NCBI GenBank assembly: GCA_910585535.1
Contig: CAJUFK010000060.1
Span: forward strand, 1-18,787
Direction: 5' to 3'
From: an uncultured Angelakisella sp.
Lineage (GTDB): Bacteria; Bacillota; Clostridia; Oscillospirales; Ruminococcaceae
Length of the DNA: 18,787 nucleotides
Shown here: in pieces, positions 1 through 6,988 of the stretch
How positions within the stretch are numbered: position 1 is the first letter of the stretch
How the letters are laid out: each line of letters opens with the position of its first letter
Translations under genes and position numbers: made by a program
Notes under the pieces: model-generated
Database searches by the model: none
What the model saw: the letters and a program-made list of their open reading frames with translations, nothing else
Told to the model about the DNA's origin: nothing

Positions 1-70
1 AGCTTCCGACTCCAGGCACAACCCAGGTTCCAGCACAACCGTTAGGCGCGGAGCGGCGGGGAGGGTCTGC
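1..70. repeat. Copy A of a ~70-bp repeat that also occurs at 18700-18769
   Basis: Positions 1-70 match 18700-18769 in the same orientation, with 7 differences in 70 bases by direct comparison (positions 24, 26, 29, 30, 31, 56 and 67 of the copy). The first 23 bases are identical, and similarity stops after base 70. The left edge is the window edge, so the repeat may be longer. The copy overlaps the 3' end of malQ: the last nine codons and the stop of that gene lie within it. The family is not recognised. It is probably an intergenic repeat of this genome rather than an insertion-sequence end, because no transposase or target duplication is visible. Confidence 0.85.
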
Positions 71-1541
71 GTTGGTAGGTACGGGCTTCCTCAAAAAGCT
101 GATTTGCCAGCTTCCGGGAAAAGGCACCCGGCACCACCCGCCATTGCCAGTTCTGCCCAGTGGTAGCAGGGGTGTTCATCCGAGCCTCGTTTCCAAGCTC
201 CAAAAGATCCTGGAACTGAACAATGGCCAAATCCGCCGGAGAAGCCCAGATGGAGCGAAGCATCCCCCAGACCCAACCCTCCTCCCGGGTGATCCGCAGG
301 TAATCCCGGGCAAAGGATAATTCCTCCTTGGAGGCGTTCTCCACCCACCCCAGAATGGGCTCGTTGTCATGGGTGCCGGTGTAGGCAACGCATCTCCGGG
401 GGTATGTATGGGGAAGAAAATCCCCGCCCTCGTCCCGGTCTCCAAAGGCAAACTGGAGGATCTTCATCCCAGGATAGCCGCTTTCCCGGAGCAGCTGGCG
501 CACCGTGTCGGTGAGAAAGCCCAGGTCCTCGGCGATGATGTCCCGAGGCCCCAGGGCCTCCTCCACCGCCTGAAACAGGGCGATCCCCGGCCCGGGCCGC
601 CAGCGGCCATTTCTGGCGGTGGTCTCCTCCACGGGGACGGCGTAGTATTCGTCGAAGCCCCGGAAGTGATCGATCCGCAGAGTGTCGTAAAGGGTAAACT
701 GGTGGGCGATCCGCCGGATCCACCAGCGGTAGCCCTCCTTTTTCATCCGGTCCCAGTCGAAAAGGTGGTTTCCCCAGCGCTGGCCGTCGGGGGCGAAGGC
801 GTCGGGGGGGCAGCCGGAGACCTCCACAGGCCGGCCGTCCCGGTCCAGCTGGAACTGCTCCGGGGAGGCCCAAACGTCGGCGCTGTCGTTGGCGACGTAG
901 ATGGGAAGATCCCCGATGATGGAGATCCCCCGGCGGTTGGCGTACTGCTTCAGGTTATCCCACTGGTGGAAGAAGAGGTACTGCACCCCCTGCCAAAAGG
1001 CGATTTCCTTTGCCAGGACCTTTTGGGCCTGGGCGATGGCCTTGGGCTTGCGGAGCCGTTCCTCATCGGGCCAGGTGTCCCAGGCGGCCCCGCCGTGACG
1101 CTTTTTCAGGGCCATAAAGAGGGCATAGTCCGCCAGCCAGCCCGCCTGCTCCTGGCAGAAGCTTTGGTAATCCCCTCGATCCTCCTTTAGGAGGCGGGCC
1201 ACGGCGGCCCGGAGGACCGGAAACCGGTTTTGATAAAGGAGGCCGTAGTCCACCCGGCTGGGATCTTTCCCCCAGGAGAGTCCCTGGTATTCCTCGGGGA
1301 GGAGCAGGCCCTCCAGGGCCAGGTCGTCCAGATCAATGAGGTAGGGGTTCCCGGCGTAGGAGGAGAAGGCCTGATAGGGGGAATCCCCATAGCTGGTGGG
1401 CCCCAGGGGAAGGATCTGCCAGTAGGACTGGCCCGCCCGCTCCAGAAAGTCCACAAACTCCCTGGCGGCGCTCCCCATCGTCCCGATCCCATAGGGGGAG
1501 GGAAGGGAGGACACGGGCATTAAGATTCCGGCACGTCTCAT
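42..1541 (-). CDS. malQ: 4-alpha-glucanotransferase (amylomaltase), GH77
   Basis: Cytoplasmic disproportionating enzyme that transfers alpha-1,4-glucan segments between maltooligosaccharides and releases glucose. About 499 residues, the usual length for bacterial GH77. Visible landmarks, numbered from the chosen start, are the N-terminal GILMPVSSLPSPYGIG block, the substrate-loop block around SPYQAFSSYAGNPYLI, the nucleophile Asp in LRIDHFRG (about 291), the acid/base Glu in IIAEDLG (about 338) and the third carboxylate in TGTHDNEP (about 392). An in-frame ATG at 1550 abuts the AAAGGA ribosome site with no spacing. The ATG at 1541 sits 8 nt from it and is therefore preferred. The last residues and stop codon fall inside the terminal repeat, so the C-terminus may be non-native. 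It lies 151 nt downstream of the lipoprotein gene on the same strand and may be partly cotranscribed. Confidence 0.95.
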   Translation of the reverse strand: MRRAGILMPVSSLPSPYGIGTMGSAAREFVDFLERAGQSYWQILPLGPTSYGDSPYQAFSSYAGNPYLIDLDDLALEGLLLPEEYQGLSWGKDPSRVDYGLLYQNRFPVLRAAVARLLKEDRGDYQSFCQEQAGWLADYALFMALKKRHGGAAWDTWPDEERLRKPKAIAQAQKVLAKEIAFWQGVQYLFFHQWDNLKQYANRRGISIIGDLPIYVANDSADVWASPEQFQLDRDGRPVEVSGCPPDAFAPDGQRWGNHLFDWDRMKKEGYRWWIRRIAHQFTLYDTLRIDHFRGFDEYYAVPVEETTARNGRWRPGPGIALFQAVEEALGPRDIIAEDLGFLTDTVRQLLRESGYPGMKILQFAFGDRDEGGDFLPHTYPRRCVAYTGTHDNEPILGWVENASKEELSFARDYLRITREEGWVWGMLRSIWASPADLAIVQFQDLLELGNEARMNTPATTGQNWQWRVVPGAFSRKLANQLFEEARTYQRRPSPPLRA

Positions 1542-1579
1542 GGTAAACATCCTTTCAGGGGGGACTTCTGTCCCCTGTA

Positions 1580-1588
1580 TCTATACCA
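1580..1588 (-). promoter_or_regulatory. Possible extended -10 promoter of malQ
   Basis: Read on the minus strand, TGG-TATAGA forms an extended -10 box about 40 nt before the malQ start. The -35 at 17-bp spacing would be TTCCGG, which is poor. A 6-bp hairpin (GGGGAC/GTCCCC, 1560-1575) lies between it and the ribosome site. A TACCATGGTA palindrome adjoins the box and could be an operator. All of this is weak, sequence-only evidence. Confidence 0.3.
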
Positions 1589-1655
1589 TGGTACCGGGAT
1601 TTCCGGAAAAAAGCAAGAAAAAGCTACTGGATGTTGGTAATTTTGGCTGAACAGC

Positions 1656-1683
1656 ACAAAAACAAAGTTCCAGTTTTATGGAA
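1656..1683 (-). terminator. Weak terminator-like hairpin after the M23-like lipoprotein gene
   Basis: On the minus strand a 5-bp stem (TTCCA/TGGAA, loop of 6) ten bases past the stop is followed by CTTTGTTTTTG. The stem is AT-rich and short, so at most partial termination is expected before malQ. Confidence 0.3.
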
Positions 1684-1692
1684 GATAGCCAG

Positions 1693-2715
1693 TTACTGGA
1701 GGAACTCCCCCTCGGTCCAGTTTTGGAAGACCGTGTCCCACAGCCCAACGTTTACTGTGCAAAACTCCCCCGAAGCGTCCTTCCGCTTCACCACCACCCC
1801 CGCCGTTGGGAAGGTGGTGTTTCCGCTGGTGCCGGTAAGGCCGATCTGTGTTTGGTGGTCCACCGGGTCCCCCACCTCCAGGCCCTCCGTGATTTTGCTC
1901 AGGTGGACCACCAGGATCTGGAGATCTTCCCCGGCCTGGATGGTCACAAACCGGCCAAAGGGCCACAAACTATCGCTTTGGATGTGAGCCACCTCCCCGG
2001 TCACCGGAGAATAAACCGGCAGGCCGGTGGAACCGGTGCGGTAGTACAGCTGGTTGGCGTCCAGGGGGGCCTCATCCCGGAGACTGGCCTGTTTTCCCTC
2101 CACCGGCGGGGTGTAGGAGATCCCCTCCAGGGGCTTGGCAAGAAGAAGGTCACATTGGCCGAGAAACAGGGACTGGTATCCCTCCGGTCCCTTCCGGGAA
2201 ACAGAAACCCCCACTGCGTAGTCCTGGACGTCGCCGGTCCGCCCCGCCAGGCCCAGTTGGGTGGTGTGGTCCACCTGGCTCCCCACCGCCAAAGCGGCAT
2301 CGGTCTCTTTCAGGTGGCAGACCCGGACCTGGGCGTCCTCAGTTGCCTGGATGACCACGAATTTTCCCCAGGGCCAGGTAGAGGTGTTGGACAGCTCAGC
2401 CACTACCCCGGGGACCGGGGCGTAAACCGGGGTGTCAACAGGGACGGAGTAGAGGACCTCCCAAACATCCTCCTGGTCGTGCCCCCTTTCCCACTCCACA
2501 TCCGGCACCGGAGGGTGGTATTCCAGGACTGTCTCCGCCTCCGGCTGGGGCTCCTCCGGGACGCTTTCCGACTCCGGTTCCGGGACCGTCTCCGGGACCT
2601 GATCCGGGACAGAGGGGCTTACCGGGGGATCCGCCGGGGCTGTCCCACAGGCGGTGGGGAACAAAAGCAGCAAGGCGGCCAGCAAAAGGGCCAGGATGGT
2701 TCTTGGGTTTCTCAT
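1693..2715 (-). CDS. Lipoprotein with two degenerate M23/LytM-like modules
   Basis: A 340-residue predicted lipoprotein. A hydrophobic signal ends in a lipobox-like LLFPTAC (Cys near residue 23). A Pro/Glu-rich linker to about residue 70 follows, then two tandem modules (about 90-185 and 225-335). Each module carries the beta-strand pattern of M23 endopeptidases: V(Y)(A/S)PV.G.V, then VIQA or TIQAGEDLQ, then HL(K/S), then G..VDH.TQ(L/I)GL.G. The zinc ligands of active M23 enzymes (GxxHxGxD and HxH) are missing; the final HLHFEV strand is replaced by AGVVVKRK-type sequence. I infer a non-catalytic, envelope-associated role, perhaps peptidoglycan binding or regulation of another hydrolase. The start has an AAAGGAGAA ribosome site 3-8 nt upstream of ATG. 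The gene is transcribed divergently from the molybdenum operon. Confidence 0.8.
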   Translation of the reverse strand: MRNPRTILALLLAALLLLFPTACGTAPADPPVSPSVPDQVPETVPEPESESVPEEPQPEAETVLEYHPPVPDVEWERGHDQEDVWEVLYSVPVDTPVYAPVPGVVAELSNTSTWPWGKFVVIQATEDAQVRVCHLKETDAALAVGSQVDHTTQLGLAGRTGDVQDYAVGVSVSRKGPEGYQSLFLGQCDLLLAKPLEGISYTPPVEGKQASLRDEAPLDANQLYYRTGSTGLPVYSPVTGEVAHIQSDSLWPFGRFVTIQAGEDLQILVVHLSKITEGLEVGDPVDHQTQIGLTGTSGNTTFPTAGVVVKRKDASGEFCTVNVGLWDTVFQNWTEGEFLQ

Positions 2716-2756
2716 TTGGGGTTCTCCTTTCTCAAAATAATCTGTGCTACATAGAT

Positions 2757-2785
2757 ATTATACTACAAAACGTAGAGCGATTCAA
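2757..2785 (-). promoter_or_regulatory. Sigma-A promoter of the M23-like lipoprotein gene
   Basis: On the minus strand, TTGAAT (2785-2780), a 17-bp spacer and a consensus TATAAT (2762-2757) lie about 42 nt before the start codon. A TTGACT five bases upstream would need a 22-bp spacer and is less likely. Confidence 0.8.
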
Positions 2786-2820
2786 GTCAAAAGATCCGCC
2801 AATTTTCTCCCAGGGGACTG

Positions 2821-2849
2821 TTGCATTTTCACGAAAGCCATGCTATACT
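2821..2849 (+). promoter_or_regulatory. Sigma-A promoter of the molybdenum-cofactor operon
   Basis: TTGCAT (2821-2826), a 17-bp spacer and TATACT (2844-2849), preceded by the extended -10 element TGC. Transcription would begin near 2856, leaving about 330 nt of leader before the first gene. It is divergent from the lipoprotein promoter, with about 35 bp between the two -35 boxes. Confidence 0.8.
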
Positions 2850-2866
2850 TTTCGCATAACAAAAGA

Positions 2867-2967
2867 ACAGCCAAAAGCCCTCGATCCCCTTTGCCTAAAG
2901 GCGCCGCCCATGGCTCGGGGGACAGGGCCGCAGGGGAAACCCGGCGGCCTTCCATGCAAAAGGCTGT
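2867..2967 (+). ncRNA. Candidate molybdenum cofactor (Moco) riboswitch aptamer
   Basis: The first 100 nt of the operon leader fold by eye into a closed multi-helix RNA. P1 is ACAGCC 2867-2872 with GGCTGT 2962-2967. A second arm pairs CCCC 2886-2889 with GGGG 2918-2921 and then GCC 2893-2895 with GGC 2912-2914. It contains CCTAAA opposite CATGG, the 11-nt GAAA-receptor pattern with the closing G-U replaced by an isosteric A-C, capped by GGC/GCC. A third arm, 2924-2951, has an 8-bp stem and a GGG-GAAA-CCC tetraloop tip. A GNRA tetraloop plus receptor is known from Moco RNAs, and the downstream genes are exactly the Moco pathway. The class assignment is therefore mainly contextual; I could not check the conserved core base by base. 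Confidence 0.65.
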
Positions 2968-3064
2968 ATTCACAACCGTGATTTTTTCGCCCATTCTGCG
3001 TCGCAGACGTGCCTGAAGGGGCGTAGCCCCGTCAGGGCTGTCACTTCCCGGTCATGAATACAGC
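2963..3064 (+). other. Long inverted repeat enclosing two hairpins, within the leader
   Basis: GCTGTATTCA (2963-2972) is the exact reverse complement of TGAATACAGC (3055-3064). Between these arms lie a near-perfect palindrome TCTGCG-T-CGCAGA (2995-3007) and a hairpin pairing CCTGA with TCAGG and GGGG with CCCC (3012-3036). The left arm reuses the 3' strand of riboswitch stem P1, so the two helices are mutually exclusive. It is either the switching part of the leader or a palindromic repeat inserted there. Confidence 0.6.
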
Positions 3065-3088
3065 TTCCGAAAAGAGGACGGGCGGCCG

Positions 3089-3119
3089 GGATCATGTTAG
3101 GGGACAGCCCTGTTGATCC
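3089..3119 (+). other. Leader hairpin just before the attenuator terminator
   Basis: GGATCA (3089-3094) pairs with TGATCC (3114-3119), and inside it AGGG (3099-3102) pairs with CCCT (3108-3111) around a five-base loop. It lies 11 nt before the terminator stem and could be part of the expression platform. No function is proven. Confidence 0.4.
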
Positions 3120-3129
3120 GCAGCCAGCG

Positions 3130-3160
3130 GAGCCTGCCTTTTTTCTGGCGGGCTCTTTTT
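3130..3160 (+). terminator. Intrinsic terminator in the leader, ahead of the first Moco gene
   Basis: GAGCCTGCC (3130-3138) pairs with GGCGGGCTC (3147-3155) as a 9-bp stem with one G-U and an 8-nt loop, followed by TTTTT. It lies between the candidate riboswitch and the first start codon at 3187. Such a terminator stops every transcript unless it is regulated, which supports premature-termination control of the operon. Confidence 0.8.
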
Positions 3161-3186
3161 CTGTTCCCGGAAAGGCAGGTTTGTGT

Positions 3187-4218
3187 ATGAAGCTTATCAG
3201 GACCGAGGACGCTGTTGGCCACGTCCTCTGCCACGACATCACCCAGATCATCCGGGGGGTGACCAAGGATTCAGTGTTCCGCAAGGGCCATGTGGTCACC
3301 GCCGAGGACATTCCCGTTCTCCTTTCGGTGGGCAAGGAACACCTTTACGTTTGGGAAAAGGATGACTCCATGCTCCATGAAAACGAGGCGGCGGAGATCC
3401 TCTTCGGCCTCTGCCAAAACGAGCATATCGCCCCTACCCCGGTGAAGGAGGGGAAGATCGAATGTATCGCCCAGATCAACGGCCTCCTTAAGGTGGACGT
3501 CCAGCGGCTCACCCAGATAAACTCCATCCCGGATATTATGATCGCCACCCGCCAGACCAACTACCCGGTTCGCAAGGGGGAGAAACTGGCGGGGACCCGG
3601 ATCATCCCCCTGGTCATCGAAAAGGCCAGAATGGAGGAGGTCCGGCGGATCGCCGGGGAGAAGCCTCTGCTGGAGCTGAAGCCCTATCTCCGGAAGAAGG
3701 TGGGCATCGTCACCACCGGCAGCGAGGTCTACCACGGCCGCATCCAGGATGCCTTCGGTCCGGTCCTCCGGGACAAGTTTTCCGCTTACGACGCCGAGAT
3801 CCTGGGCCAGACCATTGCAGATGACAAAACCGAAATGATCCGGGAGGCCATCCAGGCGTTTCTGGACCAGGGGGCCGACCTGGTGGTCTGCTCCGGCGGC
3901 ATGAGCGTGGATCCCGACGACGTGACCCCCACCGCCATCCAATCCACCGGGGCGCGGATCGTCTCCTACGGCGCGCCGGTGCTGCCCGGGGCCATGTTCC
4001 TCCTCGCCTATACCCCGGCGGGGGTGCCTGTTCTGGGGCTCCCCGGGTGCGTCATGTACCACGACGCCACCGTCTTTGACCTGGTGCTTCCCCGGATCAT
4101 GGCCGGGGAGGTTATCGAGAAGCGGGATCTGGCCGCCCTGGGCCACGGGGGGCTCTGCCTCCAGTGCCCCACCTGCCATTATCCCGCCTGTGGATTCGGG
4201 AAGGGGGGCCTGGTGTGA
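3187..4218 (+). CDS. MoeA-like molybdopterin-binding protein with Cys-rich C-terminus
   Basis: 343 residues from the ATG at 3187, which lies behind AAAGGCAGG. An earlier in-frame ATG at 3094 would read through the leader terminator and is rejected. An N-terminal region typical of clostridial MoeA-like proteins (about 1-165) precedes a MoCF/molybdopterin-binding domain: GIVTTGSEV about 173-181, VVCSGGMSVDPDD about 233-245, GLPGCVMYHDATVFD about 284-298. The tail carries four Cys in a CxxCxxCxxxxC pattern (324, 327, 330, 335), suggestive of a metal or Fe-S site. It resembles MoeA but lacks the full MoeA domain set, and a true moeA follows, so a separate role (cofactor carrier, maturation or sensing) is likely. 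First gene of the operon; moeA follows 14 nt later. Confidence 0.85.
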   Translation: MKLIRTEDAVGHVLCHDITQIIRGVTKDSVFRKGHVVTAEDIPVLLSVGKEHLYVWEKDDSMLHENEAAEILFGLCQNEHIAPTPVKEGKIECIAQINGLLKVDVQRLTQINSIPDIMIATRQTNYPVRKGEKLAGTRIIPLVIEKARMEEVRRIAGEKPLLELKPYLRKKVGIVTTGSEVYHGRIQDAFGPVLRDKFSAYDAEILGQTIADDKTEMIREAIQAFLDQGADLVVCSGGMSVDPDDVTPTAIQSTGARIVSYGAPVLPGAMFLLAYTPAGVPVLGLPGCVMYHDATVFDLVLPRIMAGEVIEKRDLAALGHGGLCLQCPTCHYPACGFGKGGLV

Positions 4219-4232
4219 AGGAGGGCGTCGAG

Positions 4233-5432
4233 ATGATCCCCCTGGAGGAGGCCATCAGGATTCTGGAGAGCCAGGTGAAGACCCTTCCCGGGGAAGAGCG
4301 GGTGCCTCTGGCCCAGGCCCGGGGGAGGGTCCTGGCCCGGGAGGTGGTATCCGGCATCGCCAATCCCCCCTTTGACCGCTCCCCCCTGGACGGCTATGCC
4401 CTTCGGGCGGAGGACGTGGCCGGAGCCTCCAGGGAAACCCCTGTTCGCCTTTCGGTGATCGCCGAGGTCTGCGCCGGGGGCTGGTTTTCCGGCACGGTAA
4501 AGCCCGGCCAGGCAGTTCGCATTATGACCGGCGGGGCCATCCCCAGGGGCTGTGACTGCGTGGTCCGCCAGGAGGACACCGACTACGGCGAAAAGACGGT
4601 GGAGATCTATAGGCCGGTGAGCAGCCACCAGAACTACTGCTTCGCCGGGGAGGACATCCAAAAGGGGGCCGTGCTGATGGCCGCCGGGGAGAAGCTGACC
4701 CCGGTCCATCTTGGGGTGCTGGCGGGGCAAGGACTGACAGAGGTTCCGGTCCGGCCGGCTGTGCGGGTGGCCATTATCAGCACCGGGGACGAGATTGTCC
4801 CCACCGGCACCCCCTTGACCCCGGGGAAGATCTACAACAGCAGCCTTTGGATGTTCCAGGCCCGGCTGGAAGAACTGGGGGCCATTGTAACCCTGAGCCG
4901 CAGCGTGGGGGATGATCCCCAGGCGGTGGCCGCCGCCATCCGGGAGGGATACCGGGACGCCCAGGTGGTCATCACCACCGGCGGAGTTTCGGTGGGCAAA
5001 AAGGACATCCTCCACGAGGTACTGCCCCTGTTGGGGGCCAGGCGGCTATTCTGGCGGGTGATGATGAAGCCGGGGACCCCCATCCTCTGCGCCGTCGTCG
5101 AGGGGAAGCCCCTTTGCTGCCTCTCCGGCAACCCCTTCGCCGCCATCGCCACCTTTGAGCTGATTCTGCGCCCCATGCTGGCAAAGCTTTCCGGGGACGG
5201 GACCATGGCCTACCGCCGCACCACCGGCAGGATGGCGGAGGACTTCCCCAAAAAGAGCCCGGGCCGCCGGTTCATCCGGGCCCGGTACCGGGACGGGCTG
5301 GTGACCCTGGGGAACCAGAACCACTCCTCCGGCGCCCTTTACTCCATGGTGAACTGCAACTGCCTGGTGGACATCGAGGCGGGGAACAAGGGCCTGGCGG
5401 CCGGGGACATTGTAAAAGTCGTACTGCTATAG
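4233..5432 (+). CDS. moeA: Molybdopterin molybdenumtransferase
   Basis: Inserts molybdate into adenylylated molybdopterin, the last step of basic Moco synthesis, in the cytoplasm. 399 residues, the usual size. MoeA landmarks are PPFDRSPLDGYALRAED (about 45-61), RIMTGGAIPRGCDCVVRQED (about 96-115), AIISTGDEIV (about 180-189), VVITTGGVSVGKKD (about 245-258), MMKPGTP (about 277-283) and CCLSGNPFAAIATFEL (about 295-310), followed by the C-terminal beta domain. The ATG at 4233 has a perfect AAGGAGG eight bases upstream. An in-frame GTG at 4215, overlapping the previous stop, is the alternative but has a poorer site. Translationally close to the MoeA-like gene and moaC. Confidence 0.95.
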   Translation: MIPLEEAIRILESQVKTLPGEERVPLAQARGRVLAREVVSGIANPPFDRSPLDGYALRAEDVAGASRETPVRLSVIAEVCAGGWFSGTVKPGQAVRIMTGGAIPRGCDCVVRQEDTDYGEKTVEIYRPVSSHQNYCFAGEDIQKGAVLMAAGEKLTPVHLGVLAGQGLTEVPVRPAVRVAIISTGDEIVPTGTPLTPGKIYNSSLWMFQARLEELGAIVTLSRSVGDDPQAVAAAIREGYRDAQVVITTGGVSVGKKDILHEVLPLLGARRLFWRVMMKPGTPILCAVVEGKPLCCLSGNPFAAIATFELILRPMLAKLSGDGTMAYRRTTGRMAEDFPKKSPGRRFIRARYRDGLVTLGNQNHSSGALYSMVNCNCLVDIEAGNKGLAAGDIVKVVLL

Positions 5433-5449
5433 CAAAGGATGAAGAACAG

Positions 5450-5965
5450 ATGCCAGAAACGAAGCCCAAAATGAACCACTTTGACGCCCAAGGGAACGCC
5501 GTCATGGTGGACGTCACTGAAAAGAAGATCACCGACCGCACCGCCACCGCCGTGGGGAAGATCCGGGTGGGGCGGGAAACCTTTGAGGCCATCCAAAACG
5601 GCACCGCCAAGAAGGGGGACGTCCTGGGGGTGGCCCGGGTGGCCGGGATTATGGCCACCAAGCGAACCTGGGAGCTGATCCCCATGTGCCATCCCCTCCT
5701 TCTGGGGAAGTGCAGCGTGGACTTCACCATGCTGCCGGAGGAGCTGGCGGTGGAGGCCCGCTGCACCGTCCGGGTGGCGGGGCAGACCGGGGTGGAGATG
5801 GAAGCCCTCACCGGGGCTACGGTGGCCCTCCTCACCATCTACGATATGTGCAAGGCCATCGACAAGGGGATGGAGCTGGAACAGGTCTACCTTCTGCACA
5901 AGACAGGGGGCAAAAGCGGGGATTTCCACAACCCGAAGCACCTGGAGGAGGAGACAGATGACTGA
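5450..5965 (+). CDS. moaC: Cyclic pyranopterin monophosphate synthase
   Basis: Converts 3',8-cyclo-GTP, the MoaA product, into cyclic pyranopterin monophosphate. 171 residues. Family motifs are clear: HFDAQGNAVMVDVT near the N-terminus, GKIRVG, GVARVAGIMATKRTWELIP leading into MCHPL, then GVEMEALTGA, TIYDMCKAIDKGM and HKTGGKSG at the end. Begins 17 nt after moeA. The AAAGGA at 5436-5441 precedes ATG 5450; an internal ATG at 5471 would also leave the fold intact. Its end overlaps the start of moaA by 8 nt, implying coupled translation of consecutive enzymes. Confidence 0.95.
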   Translation: MPETKPKMNHFDAQGNAVMVDVTEKKITDRTATAVGKIRVGRETFEAIQNGTAKKGDVLGVARVAGIMATKRTWELIPMCHPLLLGKCSVDFTMLPEELAVEARCTVRVAGQTGVEMEALTGATVALLTIYDMCKAIDKGMELEQVYLLHKTGGKSGDFHNPKHLEEETDD

Positions 5966-6932
5966 CGGAAAGGGACGGACCATCGATTACCTCCGGGTCT
6001 CCGTCACCGACCGGTGCAACCTGCGGTGCGTCTACTGTATGCCAGCCCAAGGGGTGGAGCCGGAGCCCTACGAGAACCTTCTCACCCTGGAGGAGATCAC
6101 CCGGGTTTGCGCCGCGGCGGCCCGGCTGGGGATCAGCAAGATCAAGGTCACCGGGGGGGAACCCCTGGTCCGGAAGGGCTGCACCCAGCTGGTGGGGATG
6201 CTGAAGGCCATCCCGGGGATCCGGGAGGTGACCATGACCACCAACGGGGTCCTTCTGCCCCGGGAGCTTCCCGCCCTGGTGGAAAACGGGCTGGATGCGG
6301 TGAACATCAGCCTGGACACCCTGGATCCGGAGCGATTTCTGGCCCTTACCCGCTGCCCCTTGGAGGCAAACGTCCGGGAGGCTATCGGTCAGGCGGTAAA
6401 AGCGGGGGTGAAGGTGAAGGTAAACGCCATCCCCATTGAGGAGTACAACGGCGGCGGATTGGCCCAGCTGGCAGAGCTGGCAAAGGACCAGCCTGTGGAC
6501 GTGCGGTTTATTGAACTGATGCCCATTGGGGAGGGGAAGAACCTCACCCCCATTCCAGGCCAGGAGGTCCGCCGCCGCCTGGAGGCGGCTCACGGCCCCA
6601 TGACCCCCTGGGAAGGGAAGCGGGGCAACGGCCCGGCGGTGTACTACAGTTTGCCGGGCTTTGTTGGGAAGATCGGCTTTATCAGCGCCATTTCCCAGGA
6701 ATTTTGCGGAAGCTGCAACCGGGTCCGCTTGACCAGCACCGGATACCTCAAGCTCTGCCTCCACTATAACGACGGGGTCGCCCTGCGGGAGGCGGTTCGT
6801 TCTGGGGCCGGGGAGGAGGAGCTGGCGGAGGTCATCCGGGAGGCCATCCTGCACAAGCCCCTGCACCATGACTTCGGGGGGTGCGAGACGGCGAATATGG
6901 ACCATCACACCATGGCCCAGATCGGGGGGTGA
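5958..6932 (+). CDS. moaA: GTP 3',8-cyclase, radical SAM
   Basis: First enzyme of Moco biosynthesis. 324 residues. The radical-SAM cluster motif CxxxCxxC is at Cys20, 24 and 27 (TDRCNLRCVYCMP). The SAM-binding TGGEP is near 65-69. The second, GTP-binding 4Fe-4S cluster is held by Cys250, Cys253 and Cys267 (EFCGSCNRVRLTSTGYLKLC). The C-terminus ends in Gly-Gly, the conserved pair that enters the active site in active MoaA. All catalytic features are therefore present. The oxygen-sensitive clusters fit an anaerobe. Overlaps moaC; the MOSC gene follows 56 nt later. Confidence 0.97.
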   Translation: MTDGKGRTIDYLRVSVTDRCNLRCVYCMPAQGVEPEPYENLLTLEEITRVCAAAARLGISKIKVTGGEPLVRKGCTQLVGMLKAIPGIREVTMTTNGVLLPRELPALVENGLDAVNISLDTLDPERFLALTRCPLEANVREAIGQAVKAGVKVKVNAIPIEEYNGGGLAQLAELAKDQPVDVRFIELMPIGEGKNLTPIPGQEVRRRLEAAHGPMTPWEGKRGNGPAVYYSLPGFVGKIGFISAISQEFCGSCNRVRLTSTGYLKLCLHYNDGVALREAVRSGAGEEELAEVIREAILHKPLHHDFGGCETANMDHHTMAQIGG

Positions 6933-6988
6933 TCCTCCCCTCCCCCAAAAAACACAGGATATATTGACCACGAAAGGAGTTACATACC

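Noticed and set aside
2867..2967. c-di-GMP-I (GEMM) riboswitch as alternative, since it also uses a GNRA loop and receptor
   Set aside because: The order here is receptor first, tetraloop second, and I do not see the conserved GEMM core; the gene context favours Moco.
3094..3186. Upstream ATG extension of the first Moco gene
   Set aside because: It would place the start before the intrinsic terminator and encode a non-homologous 31-residue extension; ATG 3187 has a usable ribosome site.
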